From Doryteuthis pealeii (lineage: Eukaryota > Mollusca > Cephalopoda > Myopsida > Loliginidae), in NCBI GenBank assembly GCA_023376005.1, contig CM042157.1:56315287-56379286 (forward strand): a stretch of 64,000 bases of DNA. Direction: 5' to 3'. Below are positions 42,965-55,287 of the stretch, piece by piece. The position numbers and the translations under genes are program-made. Below the pieces are notes generated by a model, which worked only from the letters and a program-made list of their open reading frames with translations, made no database searches and was not told the DNA's origin. How positions within the stretch are numbered: the stretch's first letter is position 1; every line of letters starts with the position of its first letter.

Positions 42965-43066
42965 CTGTTGAAAAGATGCAATCCAAATTAAAATGTAACA
43001 TAATCCAAGAAAAGACGACGTCGACAATAAAGTCAGTCGGGTTCTACAAGGACGTGAACCCGACAT
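42965..43066 (-). CDS. Candidate first coding exon, signal-anchor-like N terminus (Z1)
   Basis: On the minus strand ATG (43,066) opens 34 codons ending in CAG|GT (GT at 42,964-42,963): a short basic segment MSGSRPCRTR, then a hydrophobic stretch LTLLSTSSFLGLCYILIWIA (residues 11-30) and SFQQ. This is the shape of a type II membrane anchor or signal peptide. The donor GTTTGG is weak, and read-through would add 32 residues before a stop. The codons are far less A+T-biased than the surroundings, and the same exon is unchanged in Z3. The first codons form a perfect hairpin (GTCGGGTTC with GAACCCGAC). No function is assigned; downstream exons are not identified. Confidence 0.4.
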
Positions 43067-43326
43067 ACTCTTTACTATTCCACTCAGTATTATTGACGAT
43101 TATTATTCGATCTCAGCTTCAATATCCTAGAAGGAAGCAATAATAATACCAAAATAAAGAGAGAGAGAAAAAAATAAATAAAGTCCAAGTAGTGTTTATG
43201 TTCTGTGTCAAGTGTCCACGAATGTCAAATCTCGGGAAGGGGGTGGTCTAACAAAAGTGAGGGTCAGAAAATAAATGCATGTGACTCAAGACTCCTCTCT
43301 CTATCTGAATGACGGAAGTGCAAATG

Positions 43327-43410
43327 GAATTGATCCATCAGTGTTTGCAGGTGCTCCTGAGAATTGCGTACCACTGCTGCATCATCAGCAATCATCATGT
43401 CCTGAATGAC
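43327..43410 (-). pseudogene. Truncated LINE reverse-transcriptase fragment
   Basis: Only the first quarter of the 33,420-33,765 fragment remains (from gaattgatccatcagtg). A one-base change in the order of bases at gagaattgcgtacc breaks the frame. Confidence 0.8.
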
Positions 43411-45103
43411 AAAAATAGCTTAACCTTTGTTTTGGCTTTCTAAATTATCCAAGATGAAATGCAAAAATGTAAATTCTGATTATCTGGTGTTGCTTATCTG
43501 CTGAATTTTTATTTTACCCATTTTAAATGGAATCGTTCCAAAGCTGTGATTTTTTTTTTTTTTTTTTTTTTTTTTGGATGTTATATGATTGAAATTTATT
43601 CATATTATATTATTCATATCTTTTATTAGATGTGGTATTATTGCAATTTATTCAAAAATGATTACCCTATATTTCAAAATCTTCATTGGATGTGTTATTA
43701 CTAACATTTAAAGAAATTCATATTTTTCAAAACTTCATTAATTTAAATTGAAAGCCAAAAGTATATTCCCTATATTTAAAATCTATATTGGATTGTGGTA
43801 TGTTTGGAATTTATAAAAAAATATTTTTTACATTTGAAAATCTTCATTGGATGGTTATTTTATTTTTATTTTTGAATACATATGTTTTATTGGATGTGGT
43901 GTTACTAAATATGAAAAAAACAAACATTTTCCTTACATTTACTTATATCATCATTGGTTGGGCTAGATTTAAAGAAATAAAGGTCACAAAATATATGATG
44001 GGTTTTCTTCTCAAACTTTGTGAAATTTAGGTGGAAATGTGAGCAACTGAATCACAGTTGCATCAAGAATACAAAAAAAAAAACTGCCTTCAAAACAGGA
44101 GAAACAGAACTCAAGAGAGTAGAATACTGTTTGGGGAATATTTTTAATATTGGCAATACCATGTAATTACAAGTAATTCCAGTCAAATCATTCAGATAAA
44201 AGAAAAGTTTTCACCTATAACCTTCAATTTTTCTGACATATTTGTCCAGGTGCTGATTGTTAAAGTTTAGAACATCCCCAAAATTTCAGGTTCTAATCCC
44301 AAAAATTGACTGAGTTATACAGATTTTTAGCTCTCCAAAATGCATAAAATTTGTAATCTGTTTTTGTCTGTAAAATGAGTTCTAGAGCTTCCTCATTCCT
44401 AAAAATGGTTTATAAAAGATTTTTGGTCGAGAAATCCAAAAATGCTATAAAAAAAGTCTTAAAGCTAATCAATTTTAAATTATCAATGATTTCTGATTTT
44501 TTCATAGAAAGACAATAGGTGGGAATATCCTGATGTGGCGCTGTATCAATGACAATTTTTTTTTAATTATTATTTTACATATATTGAACATTATTTGTAC
44601 CAAAAAGATAGTTTGGTTTTGGTTTTAAAAACAATATTTTCTTTGAATTAATGAAAAAAAAAAGAAAAAAAGAGAAGAATTTTTCTGATTCAATTGGCCT
44701 ATTTTTATTCACTTAAAAATTTAATGTTTCAGAGATAAAGCTCCATTTAATCTATCCAAAAATGTAAGTTTAAAAATGTACAATTTTGAACAACATATTT
44801 TCTAAAGTGTATATTTAAAAAATTATTACTAACGATAGTTCTTTTCCTTTATGGAAGACTAAAGAGACATAAGTTTTTTTTTTTTTTTCAAAATTCCGAA
44901 ATTTTTTAACTGATGTTTGAACCAACTGTTCAGATGGCATATTTCTGTTGTGTTCTTATTTTTCTTTTCGCTACGCCATGTAACTTTTTGTAGAAACCTT
45001 TCACGCATCTTCCCTAACTTTTTCAAAATCGTAAATTATTATTTATTGCTATATTTTGAAAAAAAAGGGGTAAACTCAAACTTTAATTACGTCTCTTTTT
45101 GTC

Positions 45104-45350
45104 CAGGTTTAGCTCAGTTGGTAAAGCACCTGCCTCGGAAGGTTCCAGGTTTGATACTAGTACCCGTCAACTAAGCACCAGAGTAGCACAGATTGAGTAA
45201 TCTGATATGTGCAGTAAAGTGGGGAGCTGATGGTAGGTGTGGCGCTCCAACTCAGAAAAACAAAAAAAACAATCTCCCTTGTCTAGCGCTAGCAAAAAGT
45301 GATAGATGCCTTCACTGTCCGGCTGATACCGACAAAAAGGCAGCTCCGCC
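45104..45350 (+). mobile_element. SINE-A copy in Y2
   Basis: Duplicate of 35,428-35,668 with a few base changes (ggcagctccgcc at the 3' end). Confidence 0.85.
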
Positions 45351-45392
45351 AACATTAATTAATTTAACATCCAGATAGGAGTAAGTTTCAGT

Positions 45393-45429
<37 letters not shown>

Positions 45430-45863
45430 TGAACAGTTTTTACTGAACAGTGCCAAAGTTACAATTAACTTGAAAAGAAATGTATGAAGTGGACATAAAG
45501 TGGGTGTTTAGTTATTCATATAATTGGACACTCACTTTATATTCTGATGCTTGACTATCTACAATATAAATTTAATGTAAACTGTACCCTGATTTTATGT
45601 CCGTTCTACATGCTACTGATAATATATTATTGAATATATGGTCACATCACTTGGTCGCACTTATTTTTCCTAAAATCTTCACGGAAAAAAAGAAAATCAT
45701 TTAAGCATCTAATATCGATGGTGGGATTTAAAAGAATTATAAATACCGCATTTTTAGTTTTAAAAATCGAAATTGAACTTTTTTAATCATCTTGTTTTAA
45801 AATAATTCATGTTAAAGTTTTTCTTTGTTTTTCACTTTATTTTCTATTTATTCTTTATGAAAA

Positions 45864-45899
<36 letters not shown>

Positions 45900-47959
45900 G
45901 GTATCTAAAATTTTGTATTCTCTCTCTCTCTCTCCTCTCTCAAATACTTTATTTACCTCGAAAAATCTTTTCTTTTACACGTACACATTGTGGAAACTTT
46001 TTATTCAGTCTCAAAATATAGCAGTTAAAAAAACGTTTGTTATGAATAATAAATTAAAAAACAGAAAAAAGAAATTCCCGTATCTTTTATTTTTAGTTAC
46101 CACAGACAAATGGTTCATTTCTTAGTATACTACTGTTTTTACTATTACTAAATTCCTAAGTAAATGATACATACGAAAACAAAACAAAAGCCTAACCTTG
46201 CACTTTGTCATTTTTACTTTTCAGCAATTTTCATCCCCCACTAAGATTCGCATAAATTTTGTCTGAAAATATTTTTTCTCATGGCTACTACGTTAGAAAA
46301 TTACTTTTTTCTTTTTCTATTCTTTAGAAAATAACTAACTAAAGCCGAGTGGGATGGCTATAAAGTAGGGGTTCAGTTACAATATATTTACATACATTCG
46401 ACGAACACTGTTCAAGTATGTATTATAAATATTGACATCGAACATCAAAGTGTCATAAAAGCTTTATTAAGGACAGTCTGCTTTTATGACACTTGATGTT
46501 CGATGCAAAGGCTGTCTTTGTCCATTAAGGCCCAAAATTAAGAATCGGCCAGAACTCGACAACTTCTTAGTAGTTGGGGAGAGAAAGACTAAAGAATATG
46601 AGCGATGACCGAATTGTAGCTAGAAGTAATTTGAGGACTTTACTGTTCAGTAAAAAAAGAAAAGAAAATCGGTTTACTTGATACTAGCACAACAGTTACG
46701 TCAAAACATTAGTCATTTCAAGAGTACTTATCTAAAGATAAGGTCCAAGTGGAATTTAATATAAATGCGTGTGCTGATGTTACAAGAAAACGTTATCCAA
46801 GTCTAAAAATTAAAATTAACTAAAAGTTTATAACAAATTTAATTCCATTATTGAAATATTCGTAAATCAAATCACGTTCTTGGTCACACGATGACAAACA
46901 GTGGTTGTCGTACCGTACTACACAAACTTAGTTGAGAGAATATAAAAAACATTCAATGTTACTGTTCGAAATTCATCATCAGTAACAAAAATAATATTAA
47001 GATCGGCTAGAATAGAGAGTCTTGGAGACCTGACAAGATTTCCTGTCATTCAGCTTCCAACGAAAGATCAAGCGGATATGAAAAACTGTCAGGGGTGGGT
47101 AAAAAAAAAATATTATTATTATTGTCGAAGATGAACATGATGATGCTTGCTTATACAGAATAGCCCACCCAACAAAATTTGTTTTATTCAAATTTACACA
47201 AAATATAACACTTTACATTCATTGTCTGTCCACGTCCAGATATAAGTAAATTTGATACATCTGTTTGATCTTTTGCTGGAAGAGTTAAGTCTCAAATTTA
47301 CGACTTCGACGCGCTACTATTTGCCACCTGTCATATTGATTTAGTCTTTTCATTACGCAATCACCAAGGTGTTGAATTATGGTCGATTGCCGATTTGTAA
47401 TTTGGTGATTAAACTAATTGAATGAACTAAGAAGAATGTAGCAAATGACTAAAACCTACTTTTATCTGTCTAGATGCTGAATATAAAAATATTTCATTTT
47501 TATATAGTGATTATAAAAATATATAAAATATTTCATTTTTATATAGTGATTTTAAATTTATATGTTTCACCAAAGTGATCAGTTTAGTTAGGCCATCTTG
47601 AATAAGACGGAAATAAATATTTCCGAACTTTGTTTATCAAAAATCTCGTTAAAAAAAATTAACGATCATACAGGGTTGTTACAAAGAAAAACAGTTAATT
47701 CAAAGATCAAATTATCGATTAGGAAAAATTACATCATTATCTTAAAAAATAAATAAACCTATCCGTATTACATGCGAAAGGGTAATTTTCAGGCCGCAAT
47801 TTAGACAGAAAAATTACATATTATTTCCCTTTTACGATATATACATCTAAATGTATAGCTGGCTGTATTTGACATACTTTTTTGTTTGTGTGGCATATTT
47901 AATAACCGATTATTGGTTTTCAACGATTTTTAAAATATTCTTTTTTTTTTTTTTATCTT

Positions 47960-49290
47960 GAAATATTATCTTGAAATTTTTTTGTGCATCGAAAGAAGAA
48001 ACATTTTTAAAAATCCTGATGATTTAAAAAAAAATTCAGCTTAGGAAAATAATGAAAATTATGAACGAAAAACAACGTTTTCTTTTTTGCACCGTTAAAT
48101 CAATTGAAATTTAACGTAGCCAAAAACAAGTTATGACTACCAGCTTTATAAAAAAATTCTATGAAAAATCAATTTATGGTCCAATTTTCACGAAAATTTC
48201 CATAACTTTATTTAGGATGTAAATATGTCTGAAATAGTTTCCTTTAAATATATTAGGAGAAATATATATATTTTTACGAGGTCTTACTCGATGTCTTCGG
48301 TTTTGTATTAATTTTTAAAATCGAAATGAAATGAAAATTTGAATATTTTTTCTAAAGAAAAACTGATAAAATAATCAATATATACTTACTTTTATTCTAA
48401 TGGGTAGAAAAAGTTGGAAAAATAATTTTTTATGCTAAGAAAAACAAACAATAGTTACTGAGAAGCGTCTCGTCTCTTTGTATAAAACAAAACAAATATG
48501 TCAGTTTTGCTCTTCCGTATATTCTAAGAATCACAACATTACTATTCAACAATAAAAATTACAATTTCTTTTAAAAATATTAATATATCGTGGATCGAAC
48601 AAATTTTTAATTCACCTGAATTCTAAAATTCATATATTTAAATATCCGTGAAAAATTCGATTTTTGACGCGGAAAAAAAAAATTTAATTTATTTCACGCA
48701 GAAAATAAAATATTCAACTACACAAAAAATTGAAAATCTCTTCAAAATTAATTTCTTTAAAAAATTTTTTTTTCTTTTTGACAATTTAATAGAATATAGT
48801 ACATACCAATTACAAAAGCAAAAGAAAGTTTTCAAATCATAATATGACATTTTTTTGCACTTTTTATTTCCGATTTCATTAAACTACAGCATTGTAGGTT
48901 GTACAATTTTTGGGATATAATTATTCAGACTCGTATCTTTATAGAAAAAAGTAAAAGTTTTCTGGCGGTTCATTTTTTTTTATCTCATAAAATAAAATAT
49001 TTCCTCTAATATATTTTAGGAAAAAACTATTTCAGATATATTTACATCCAAAGGTAAATAGTTATGGAAATTTTCGTGAAATTAATTGTTATTAATTGAT
49101 TTTTTCATAGAATTTTTTTAAAATCCTCTATCGTAACGTTAAATTTCAGTTGATTTGTGCAAAAATGAAAAGATTGTTTTTCAATCATAATTTTTCATAT
49201 TTCCATAAGCTGAAAAATTTTTTTTTAAATCATCAGGATTTTGTTTAATGTTTCTTCTTTCGAATGCAAAATAAATTTCAAGATAATACT
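47960..49290. mobile_element. Long-TIR element, Y2 copy
   Basis: Same element as 38,324-39,873 without the composite insert, and with additional short indels in both arms. Confidence 0.7.
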
Positions 49291-50237
49291 AATTTTTCTG
49301 CAAGTTTCATTGTGTTAAATATGGGGGTGGGTAAATTTCACAGGGTAAATTGGTGGTACCTAGTGATTTACTAAGCTCAACTTAAATGTGACACAAGGCC
49401 AGAAGTAATGGGCGCGGTTAGTGAGAATCGAACTCACTAACAATGGTTCGTCTGCTAATCTAGCTTACTAACAATTACACCACGTTATGTGCCCTTACAT
49501 TTTTTCGTACTTTAAAACAAATCTAATGTAAATTTTCATAGATAGACGATTTTTTTCAAACATCAAATAAATTATGCGCTAATTTCAAAATTAAAATAAC
49601 TCTTGTAGTACTAGAATGTTAGCACTACGTCATCGCATTTTTCTTGGTACCATCTCTTCAGACAAGTCTGCATCTGGGGAATATTTTATTAAAGCTAGTT
49701 TGTTTGTTTTCTAATATTTCATTTTTATATTTAAAAGTTTGGCGTCCAGATTCGAAAAATTAAAATCTAATTAACTTAATTAAATTTGGAACGCTAAGCT
49801 TCACGACATGCGGGCACTGACATATGATTTGAAATTTTAAACTTCTGTATAGTTAGTTATTTACTAAGCTTAGCTTAGTTGTGACACAAAGCCAGAAGTA
49901 TGGGGCGTCCAGTGGGAATCGAATTCATTAATAATGGTTTGCTAATTTAACTTGCTGACTAAATGGTCAGTGACAATTATACCACGTGAGGTTCCCGGTA
50001 ATTAACACCTGTTATGTGTACAATACAATATATTTTTACTTTTTATCATAATAATCGTCGTCACTTTTTATTATTTTTCTTAGTTGAAGTGTGTGTGTGT
50101 ATGTGGGGGGGATACTTCATGTTGTTCACATAGCATCTAACATTTCCTTTCCTACATTAGAAACTAGCGAACAAAGGCTGACCTTTGCGTTTGTCGGATA
50201 TCATCTTATGACATAAGTTATTATTACTGCATTAGAT

Positions 50238-50750
50238 AAGAAGAAAAGATTGAAGTGGTTTGGTTATATGGTACGTAAAGATAATGCCAGCTATGTCAAC
50301 CATTCATACAAGAAAGACGTTACTAATAAATAAATAATAAAAATAAACACACCAAAGTGATGGTGTAATCTGATAAGTGAAGACACAAAACTATCTCTGC
50401 TGTGAAAAGTGGAAAGACTGGCAAAAGACAAGAAAAAATGGAGGTCTTGTATGGACAGATATGTGCAAGGAACTCTTGTACATTTGTGATGATTATGATG
50501 GGGAAAAAAAAAAAAGAAATTTATATATATAAGTTACAGTAGTGTGGACATGAAGCCAACAGTGCTTGGTTACTGACAGTTTTTCGCCTATGTGATTTTA
50601 GTTTGAGAAATCATATAGGTGAGAAACTGTCAGTAACTAAGCGCCATTAATTTCCCGTTCAGGCTAACCTAATTTAGATATAAATGTTCTATCAATGCTA
50701 TTGAGCACTATTTACTTATAAATATAGAACTCTATATTATCAAAATTAAT

Positions 50751-50781
<31 letters not shown>

Positions 50782-52704
50782 CTTAGTAAAGAAAATGCTT
50801 AAATACTAGTCATTAACAGTTATAAATTTATTTCCACTAATATCAATTGGCTTCATCAGACAGCTTTTTCACAATCAGCTTAATCACTGTTTTTAAATAT
50901 TTTAGGTTAGATTTTTTATTAACTTTATTTGTATAAACAAATTAGTAGAAATAATCTTCCTATTAAATGCTAATTATTATTAATCTTTTTATCATTAAAG
51001 CCTCATCACTTGGTATGCCATTATAACTGATGAAAAAGAGTGCAGACAGGTAAAGGATGTTAAATAATGAATGTTAATGTATCTATTTAGAGAATGGTAT
51101 AGACAAACTAACCATGAGAAATTAACTATTTTTAAAGTTCTGTTTTAAATAAACCAGGTTTTTAAGTGCAGGTTGTAATTTCAATCTACAAGCCTCTTGG
51201 GCTATGGATCTTAAAACATGATTAATGAATGAAATACCATTTATATTAATTTAATATGAAACTTTTAGTAACAAATGTAATTTTCTATCTCTTCCCTAGT
51301 CATTCCTTTTAGGAGGCACCCATGATGTAATGGTTATCATTGTAGGAAATAGACATGGCGACACAAATTCAAATCCTGAACAAGGCTGTTTGCATTTCAC
51401 AGTGCTAATACCCTAGGGAAAGGTATACATTCATCTATTCTTCCTCCAGCTATGGGTAGATAATAGGGCAGACTGGGCTCTTTAACTTTGGATGACAACT
51501 AGTTGAGAAGAAAAATTGTGAATTCAAACCTGTTAAACTGCTTAAAAATTGACTTTGTGTCATACCTTGCACTAGTGTAGAGGATTGCTAAATAAATACT
51601 TATTCCTTTTATTCTCATAATTGGACAACCTGTATTTAGCAGTTGACTAAAAAAAGAGTTATCTTGGATAATCGGTAGTGTGCTTCAGTATGCCCTCCAG
51701 CCATAGACCCAATTTGTCAAGGAAAGGGAATTTTTATATAAGATACATTAGAGTAGATGTATAATTGCTATGCCTATGTTTATAAACTGGAAATTTCCAG
51801 TTATTAAATGATATATTTGCAACAAAAAGAAATGAGAGAGAGAATGCAGTAAAACTTAAATTAAAAGAAAAGATATGATTTTTGTTCAGTTTATAATACA
51901 ATACATAGAGTGTGTCTCATTCAAATAACATTTTATCTTATTTATAAATACAATGAAATAATGTTACATTACTATAAAACCGGTTTGTCCACATGATTGC
52001 ATGATGACATTTTTTTAAAAATCTGACAAACTACAATCAAATAAATAGATAGGCATAAATAAAATAGATCTCTTCTTTAATAACCAAACCCAAAACAAGG
52101 TGTATATTCACTATTCAATTTTTTTTTTAAAGATTTAAAAGAAAATGCATTATACTGAATTCAGTACAATGATTACCATATATAGTCACATATCATGCAA
52201 CTTTCAGAGACCTAAATTTTAGCCTAATATTAGGGGGTGTTGCACCATATGCAAGATACAAACTTTGTGTGTGTAAATAGTTGACCAAGGCTAGGACTAG
52301 GCTAAGTAATAAATAATAGTACATATATAATTTTTACATCCTGCAACTTTCAGAGACCTAAATTTTAACCTAATATTAGGGGGTGTTGCACCATATGCGA
52401 GATAGCCAACTATTTACACACACAAAGTTGGCTAAGTACACTTTTCAACTGCAAAAGGTCTTAGCCTCACCCTGCTGTTGTCCCACACTCATACTGTGAG
52501 CTTCCCAAAAGCTGGGGCTTTTTTGATGTGGCTACTGTGTTCAGCATCAAGTGACAAGTTGTCGGTGATGGCGTAGGTGAAGGTGTTTACGGGTTCCAGA
52601 GTGTAGTGGTTGATGGAGATGGATAGGGAATTTTCAGTTCCCTGTCCCATCATCTTGGTTTTGTTTAGACTAATGATCAGTCTGAAGTCCTGACGGGCTC
52701 GGGT
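50238..52704 (+). repeat. Block X2 of the nested duplication
   Basis: Duplicate of X1. Joined on its left to the end of Y2 through the shared bases aa (50,238-50,239). Confidence 0.9.
51306..51592 (+). mobile_element. SINE-B copy in X2
   Basis: Duplicate of 32,266-32,552. Confidence 0.85.
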
Positions 52705-52808
52705 GAATTGATCCATCAGTGTTTGCAGGTGCTCCTGAGAATGTGCTACCACTGCTGCATCATCAGCAATCATCATGTCCTGAATGACAAAAATAGCTTA
52801 ACCTTTGT
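52463..52808 (-). pseudogene. LINE reverse-transcriptase fragment, X2/Y3 copy
   Basis: Same 95-codon frame as at 33,446-33,733 with one amino-acid difference (TRARQ for TQARQ). Confidence 0.8.
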
Positions 52809-54489
52809 TTTGGCTTTCTAAATTATCCAAGATGAAATGCAAAAATGTAAATTCTGATTATCTGGTGTTGCTTATCTGCTGAATTTTTATTTTACCCATT
52901 TTAAATGGAATCGTTCCAAAAGCTGTGATTTTTTTTTTTTTTTTTTTTTTTTTGGATGTTATATGATTGAAATTTATACATATTTTTACTATATTCTATC
53001 TTTATTAGATGTGGTATTATTGCAATTTATTCAAAAATGATTACCCTATATTTCAAAATCTTCATTGGATGTGTTATTACTAACATTTAAAGAAATTCAT
53101 ATTTTTCAAAACTTCATTAATTTAAATTGAAAGCCAAAAGTATATTCCCTATATTTAAAATCTATATTGGATGTGGTATGTTTGGAATTTATAAAAAAAT
53201 ATTTTTTACATTTGAAAATCTTCATTGGATGTTTATTTTATTTTTTATTTTTGAATACATATGTTTTTATTGGATGTGGTGTTACTAAATATGAAAAAAA
53301 CAAACATTTTCCTTACATTTACTTATATCATCATTGGTTGGGCTAGATTTAAAGAAATAAAGGTCACAAAATATATGATGGGTTTTCTTCTCAAACTTTG
53401 TGAAATTTAGGTGGAAATGGTGAGCAACTGAATCACAGTTGCATCAAAGAATACAAAAAAAAAAACTGCCTTCAAAACAGGAGAAACAGAACTCAAGAGA
53501 GTAGAAATACTGTTTGGGGAATATTTTTAATATTGGCAATACCATGTAATTTACAAGTAATTCCACGTCAAATCATTCAGATAAAAGAAAAGTTGTCACC
53601 TATAACCTTCAATTTTTCTGACATTTTGTCCAGGTGCTGATTGTTAAAGTTAGAACATCCCCAAAATTTCAGGTTCTAATCCCAAAAATTGACTGAGTTA
53701 TACAGATTTTTAGCTCTCCAAAATGCATAAAATTTGTAATCTGTTTTTGTCTGTAAAATGAGTTCTAGAGCTTCCTCATTCCTAAAAATTGGTTTATAAA
53801 AGATTTTTGGTCCGAGAAATCCAAAAATGCTATAAAAAAAGTCTTAAAGCTAATCAATTTTAAATTATCAATGATTTCTGATTTTTTCATAGAAAGATCA
53901 ATAGGTGGGAATATCCTGATGTGGCGCTGTATCAATGACAATTTTTTTTTTAATTATTATTTTACATATATTGAACATTATTTGTACCAAAAAGATAGTT
54001 TGGTTTTGGTTTTAAAAACAATATTTTTCTTTGAATTAATGAAAAAAAAAGAAAAAAAGAGAAGAATTTTTTCTGATTCAATTGGCCTATTTTTATTCAC
54101 TTAAAAATTTAATGTTTTCAGAGATAAAGCTCCATTTAATCTATCCAAAAATGTAAGTTTAAAAATGTACAATTTTGAACAACATATTTTCTAAAGTGTA
54201 TATTTAAAAAATTATTACTAACGATAGTTCTTTTCCTTTATGGAAGACTAAAGAGACATAAGTTTTTTTTTTTTTTTCAAAATATCCGAATTTTTTAACT
54301 GATGTTTGAACCAACTGTTCAGATGGCATATTCTTGTTGTGTTCTTATTTTTCTTTTCGCTACGCCATGTAACTTTTTGTAGAAACCTTTCACGCATCTT
54401 CCCTAACTTTTCAAAATCGTAAATTATTATTTATTGCTATATTTTGAAAAAAAAAGGGGTAAACTCAAACTTTAATTACGTCTCTTTTT

Positions 54490-54735
54490 GTCCAGGTTTA
54501 GCTCAGTTGGTAAAGCACCTGCCTCGGAAGGTTCCAGGTTTGATACTAGTACCCGTCAACTAAGCACCAGAGTAGCACAGATTGAGTAATCTGATATGTG
54601 CAGTAAAGTGGGGAGCTGATGGTAGGTGTGGCGCTCCAACTCAGAAAAACAAAAAAACAATCTCCCTTGTCTAGCGCTAGCAAAAAGTGATAGATGCCTT
54701 CACTGTCCGGCTGATACCGACAAAAAGGCAGCTCC
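54490..54735 (+). mobile_element. SINE-A copy in Y3
   Basis: Third copy of the Y-block SINE-A. The 65-codon minus frame through it is a shadow. Confidence 0.85.
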
Positions 54736-54780
54736 GCCAACATTAATTAATTTAACATCCAGATAGGAGTAAGTTTCAGT

Positions 54781-54816
<36 letters not shown>

Positions 54817-55251
54817 GAACAGTTTTTACTGAACAGTGCCAAAGTTACAATTAACTTGAAAAGAAAATGTATGAAGTGGACATAAAGTGGGTGTTTAGTT
54901 ATTCATATAATTGGACACTCACTTTATATTCTGATGCTTGACTATCTACAATATAAATTTAATGTAAACTGTACCCTGATTTTATGTCCGTTCTACATGC
55001 TACTGATAATATATTATTGAATATATGGTCACATCACTTGGTCGCACTTATTTTTCCTAAAATCTTCACGGAAAAAAAGAAAATCATTTAAGCATCTAAT
55101 ATCGATGGTGGGGATTTAAAAGAAATTATAAATACCGCATTTTTAGTTTAATAAAAATCGAAATTGAACTTTTTTAATCATCTTGTTTTAAAATAATTCA
55201 TGTTAAAGTTTTTTCTTTGTTTTTCACTTTATTTTCTATTTATTCTTTATG

Positions 55252-55287
<36 letters not shown>

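Larger units (their letters stand above)
40828..43324 (+). repeat. Block Z1 of the nested duplication
   Basis: Copy of Z3 (59,650-62,111). Z1 retains about 45 bases near 42,245-42,290 that Z3 lacks. It holds the candidate first exon at 42,965-43,066. Confidence 0.9.
43327..50239 (+). repeat. Block Y2 of the nested duplication
   Basis: Begins inside the LINE reverse-transcriptase fragment and ends at attagataa, where it is joined to X2. It shares point variants with Y3 against Y1 but has extra small indels of its own, mostly in homopolymers. Confidence 0.9.

Noticed and set aside
42859..43143. 94-codon plus-strand frame overlapping the candidate first exon
   Set aside because: It is antisense to a better candidate on the minus strand, and its start is lost in Z3 through a one-base change upstream.
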